This document shows positions 49,532-52,108 of a stretch of 52,108 nt of DNA, piece after piece. The DNA is taken from contig NZ_CALUDM010000007.1 in the NCBI RefSeq assembly GCF_943914805.1, positions 1-52,108 of the forward strand, written 5' to 3'. This DNA is from an uncultured Acinetobacter sp. (GTDB taxonomy: Bacteria > Pseudomonadota > Gammaproteobacteria > Pseudomonadales > Moraxellaceae). The notes beneath the pieces were generated by a model that had not been told where the DNA came from, ran no database searches, and saw nothing but the letters and a program-made list of their open reading frames with translations. Within the stretch, counting starts at the first letter, position 1. Each line of letters begins with the position of its first letter. The translations under genes and the position numbers were made by a program.

Positions 49532-51960
49532 ATGTCTGAAGCTCATACGAAGTCTCAGCCCATTTTCAAAATATGGTGCTTTATACTGGGACTCGCCCTG
49601 TTACTAACAGGTTTATTTTATGTGATTGGCGGTGGAAAACTCATTAGCCTTGGTGGCTCATGGTATTTCTTGATCGCAGGATTATTGACGCTTGCATCAG
49701 CAATTTTTATTTTCAGAAAAAAGCGCTCGGTGTATGGTTATTTGCATTGGTCTTTTTAGGGACCGTAATTTGGTCACTGTTTGATGCAGGTTGGGATTTC
49801 TGGGCGTTATTTTCCAGACTGATGTTCCCCGCAGGTGTGTTTGCGGCATTGTTCTTGACCTTACCTTCTATTCGTAAATATCAACTTCAAACACCACTAT
49901 CAGCACCTGCTTATACCATTGGTGGTCTTACTGTTTTAGGCATGTTAGGTGGTTTGTATGGCATGTTTATTCCTCATCCAACGGTCAAAGCCAATGGTCA
50001 GGAATTACCATTGGTTCCTGTCACTGCAGCAACACAGCAAGTCAATTGGTCACATTATGGTAGTGATGCAGGGGGGAGCCGTTTTGCCGCACTGGATCAG
50101 ATTAACCGTAATAATGTGTCCAAGTTGAAAGAAGCTTGGCGTTATCAAACAGGTGATTTCAGTACAGGTTCAGGCAATGGTGCAGAAGATCAAACGACAC
50201 CATTACAAGTTGGTAATAAAGTATTTTTATGTACGCCACATAATAATATGATTGCATTGGACGCTGATACAGGAAAGCAAATCTGGAAAGCCGAAGTGAA
50301 TTCTACGGCAGATGCATGGGAACGCTGTCGTGGTGTAGCTTACTTCGACTCAACTCAACCATTGCAACAACCGACTTTGACAGGTGCAACGCCAGTTACA
50401 GCAGTAGCAACCAATACAGCATGTCCACGTCGCGTGTATACCAATACGCCTGATGCTCGTTTAATTGCAGTGAATGCAGATACAGGTGAACGTTGTGCAG
50501 ACTTTGGTGTCAATGGAACTGTAAATTTACTTACAGGTTTAGGTGATGGAACCAAAGCGCCTCGTTTTGAAGTAACCTCTGCACCAACTGTTGCAGGAAC
50601 CAGTATTATTGTGGGTAGCCGTGTTGCAGATAATGTAGCGGCTGATATGCCGGGAGGGGTAATTCGTGCCTATGATGCAATCACTGGACAATTACGTTGG
50701 GCATTTGATCCACGTAACCCTGATCCAAATTATGTCTTAAAACCAGGTGAAATCTATAAACGTAGCGCAGCCAACTCTTGGGCAGCGATGTCTTATGATC
50801 CACAAATGAATACTGTATTTTTACCGATGGGTAGTTCATCTGTTGATGTCTGGGGTGGAAACCGTCAGCCGATTGATCATAAATACAATACTTCTGTATT
50901 GGCTTTAGATGCGACCACAGGTCATGAGAAATGGGTTTATCAAACAGTTCATGATGACTTATGGGATTTTGACTTACCAATGCAACCGAGTTTGGTTGAT
51001 TTCCCTTCAAAAGATGGCTCAACTCAACCTGCTGTAGTGATTGGGACAAAATCAGGTCAGTTCTTTGTCTTAGATCGTTTAACAGGAAAGCCATTAACTA
51101 AAGTCATTGAACAGCCTGTTAAAGTTGCAGATATTCCAGGTGAGCAATATAGTAAAACTCAACCTCGTTCAGTTGAAATGCCACAAATTGGTAATGAGAC
51201 TTTGACTGAATCAGATATGTGGGGTGCTACGCCATTTGACCAGTTAATGTGCCGTATTAACTTTAAATCTATGCGTTATGAAGGTTTATTTACAGCACCT
51301 GGAACGGATATTTCTCTAAGTTTTCCAGGCTCGTTGGGTGGGATGAACTGGGGTAGTATTGCATTTGATCCAACCCATCGCTATATGTTTGTGAATGATA
51401 TGCGTCTAGGTCTTTGGATTCAGCTCATTAAACAAACACCAGAAGATCTTAAAGTTGAAGCAAGTGGTGGTGAGAAAGTTAATACTGGTATGGGCGCAGT
51501 ACCGATGAAAGGTACGCCTTATAAAGTGAATAAAAATCGCTTTATGTCAGTTTTCGGTATTCCTTGTCAAAAACCACCTTTTGGAACGATGACTGCGATT
51601 GATATGAAAACTCGTCAGGTTGCTTGGCAAGTGCCTTTAGGTACAGTACAAGATACAGGACCGATGGGCATCAAAATGGGTCTAAAAGCACCGATTGGTA
51701 TGCCAACCATTGGTGGACCAATGGCGACTCAAGGCGGTTTAGTATTCTTTGCAGCGACTCAGGATTATTACTTGCGTGCATTTAATTCTTCTAATGGTGA
51801 AGAGTTGTGGAAAGCGCGTTTACCTGTAGGTAGCCAAGGTACACCTATGAGCTATATTTCGCCAAAAACAGGTAAGCAATATGTTGTGGTCTCTGCGGGC
51901 GGCGCACGTCAATCCCCTGATCATGGTGATTATGTGATTGCTTATGCTTTAGAGAAATAA
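49532..51960 (+). CDS. quiA: PQQ-dependent quinate/shikimate dehydrogenase, frameshifted at A-AAA-AAG
   Basis: QuiA oxidises quinate and shikimate at the membrane and passes electrons to ubiquinone. The gene is in two frames: 49532-49759 encodes the first membrane helices (WCFILGLALLLTGLFYVI, WYFLIAGLLTLASAIFIF), and the rest, through the PQQ beta-propeller to 51960, is in the -1 frame. The two halves join perfectly at 49717-49723, a run of six A and a G in register A-AAA-AAG, giving FRKK-ALGVWLFALV. The joined product is 809 aa, the expected size for membrane quinoprotein dehydrogenases. Later motifs such as GSDAGGSRFAALDQINRNNV and the propeller WAFDPRNPDPN are intact. It may be a real one-base deletion, a sequencing error, or frameshifting; see the findings. 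GGAG precedes the start. Confidence 0.9.
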
Positions 51961-51973
51961 GTACTTATTTATT

Positions 51974-52011
51974 CTGAAAAGCTTTCCTTCGGGGGAGCTT
52001 TTCAGCTTTTT
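51974..52011 (+). terminator. terminator after quiA
   Basis: A perfect 10-bp stem (CTGAAAAGCT / AGCTTTTCAG) is followed by CTTTTTG, 16 bp past the quiA stop. It likely ends the pca-qui transcript. Confidence 0.8.
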
Positions 52012-52108
52012 GATTGTTTGAATAACATTAAATCTATAATAATATTTTTTATAAATACATAGTTCTACATGAAATAAAAGCCATGGTTATAAAATTTATA
52101 TTTAGGGG

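Noticed and set aside
49660..49722. Start of quiA within the -1 frame at 49660
   Set aside because: The residues encoded between 49660 and the A-tract do not resemble the membrane anchor, whereas those in the other frame do.
49532..49759. 75-aa membrane protein as a separate gene before quiA
   Set aside because: Its helices and sequence match the N-terminal membrane anchor of quinoprotein dehydrogenases and join without loss to the following frame, so it is the 5' part of quiA.

Overview
The window looks like a chromosomal segment of an Acinetobacter species. It is AT-rich. It carries the gene order pcaU / pcaIJFBDKCHG-quiBCXA known from A. baylyi ADP1, and the mdcLMACDEGBH / mdcY malonate operon described in A. 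calcoaceticus. The tmRNA tag reads ANDESYALAA, which is of the Acinetobacter kind. The assignment rests on gene order and protein recognition only; no database search was possible.

Left edge (1-8.3 kb): a P4-type tyrosine integrase sits against the 3' end of ssrA, so the window probably starts at one end of an integrated island. Next come glpK, a secreted sphingomyelinase-like gene cut by one in-frame TAA, and a downstream lipase-chaperone-like gene. An accessory, decayed stretch follows: a small orphan ORF, a TetR-type palindrome, a probable small RNA with a strong terminator, and a frameshifted fragment of inorganic pyrophosphatase. An IclR regulator closes this part.

8.4-12.5 kb: a three-gene catabolic operon (GntP-type permease, iron alcohol dehydrogenase, MmsA-type CoA-acylating aldehyde dehydrogenase) for an unknown small hydroxyacid or alcohol. 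12.8-27.8 kb: a molybdenum region. It has molybdate uptake (modABC), nearly the whole molybdopterin pathway (moaE, moaD, mobA, moeA, a moaC-moaB fusion, moaA), a YdeP-type molybdoenzyme, its sulfurtransferase fdhD, and a ModE-like HTH protein. An aldehyde dehydrogenase/AraC pair and two non-coding mobile repeats interrupt it.

27.9-35.9 kb: a complete malonate decarboxylase operon on the minus strand (transporter MadL/MadM, subunits MdcA, C, D, E, cofactor genes MdcG and MdcB, malonyl transferase MdcH) with the divergent GntR repressor MdcY and a recognisable operator. 36.2-52 kb: PcaU with its triple-repeat operator, then the protocatechuate branch of the beta-ketoadipate pathway and the periplasmic quinate/shikimate funnel. 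Quinate is oxidised by QuiA, dehydrated by QuiB and QuiC to protocatechuate, taken in by PcaK, ring-cleaved by PcaHG, and converted by PcaB, C, D, IJ and F to acetyl-CoA and succinyl-CoA.

The most notable anomalies are a -1 frameshift in quiA exactly at an A-AAA-AAG heptamer, the internal stop in the sphingomyelinase gene, a repeat element between pcaJ and pcaF that appears to supply the pcaF ribosome binding site, a TA-flanked MITE, a His-rich tail on MoaE, and the pyrophosphatase remnant.
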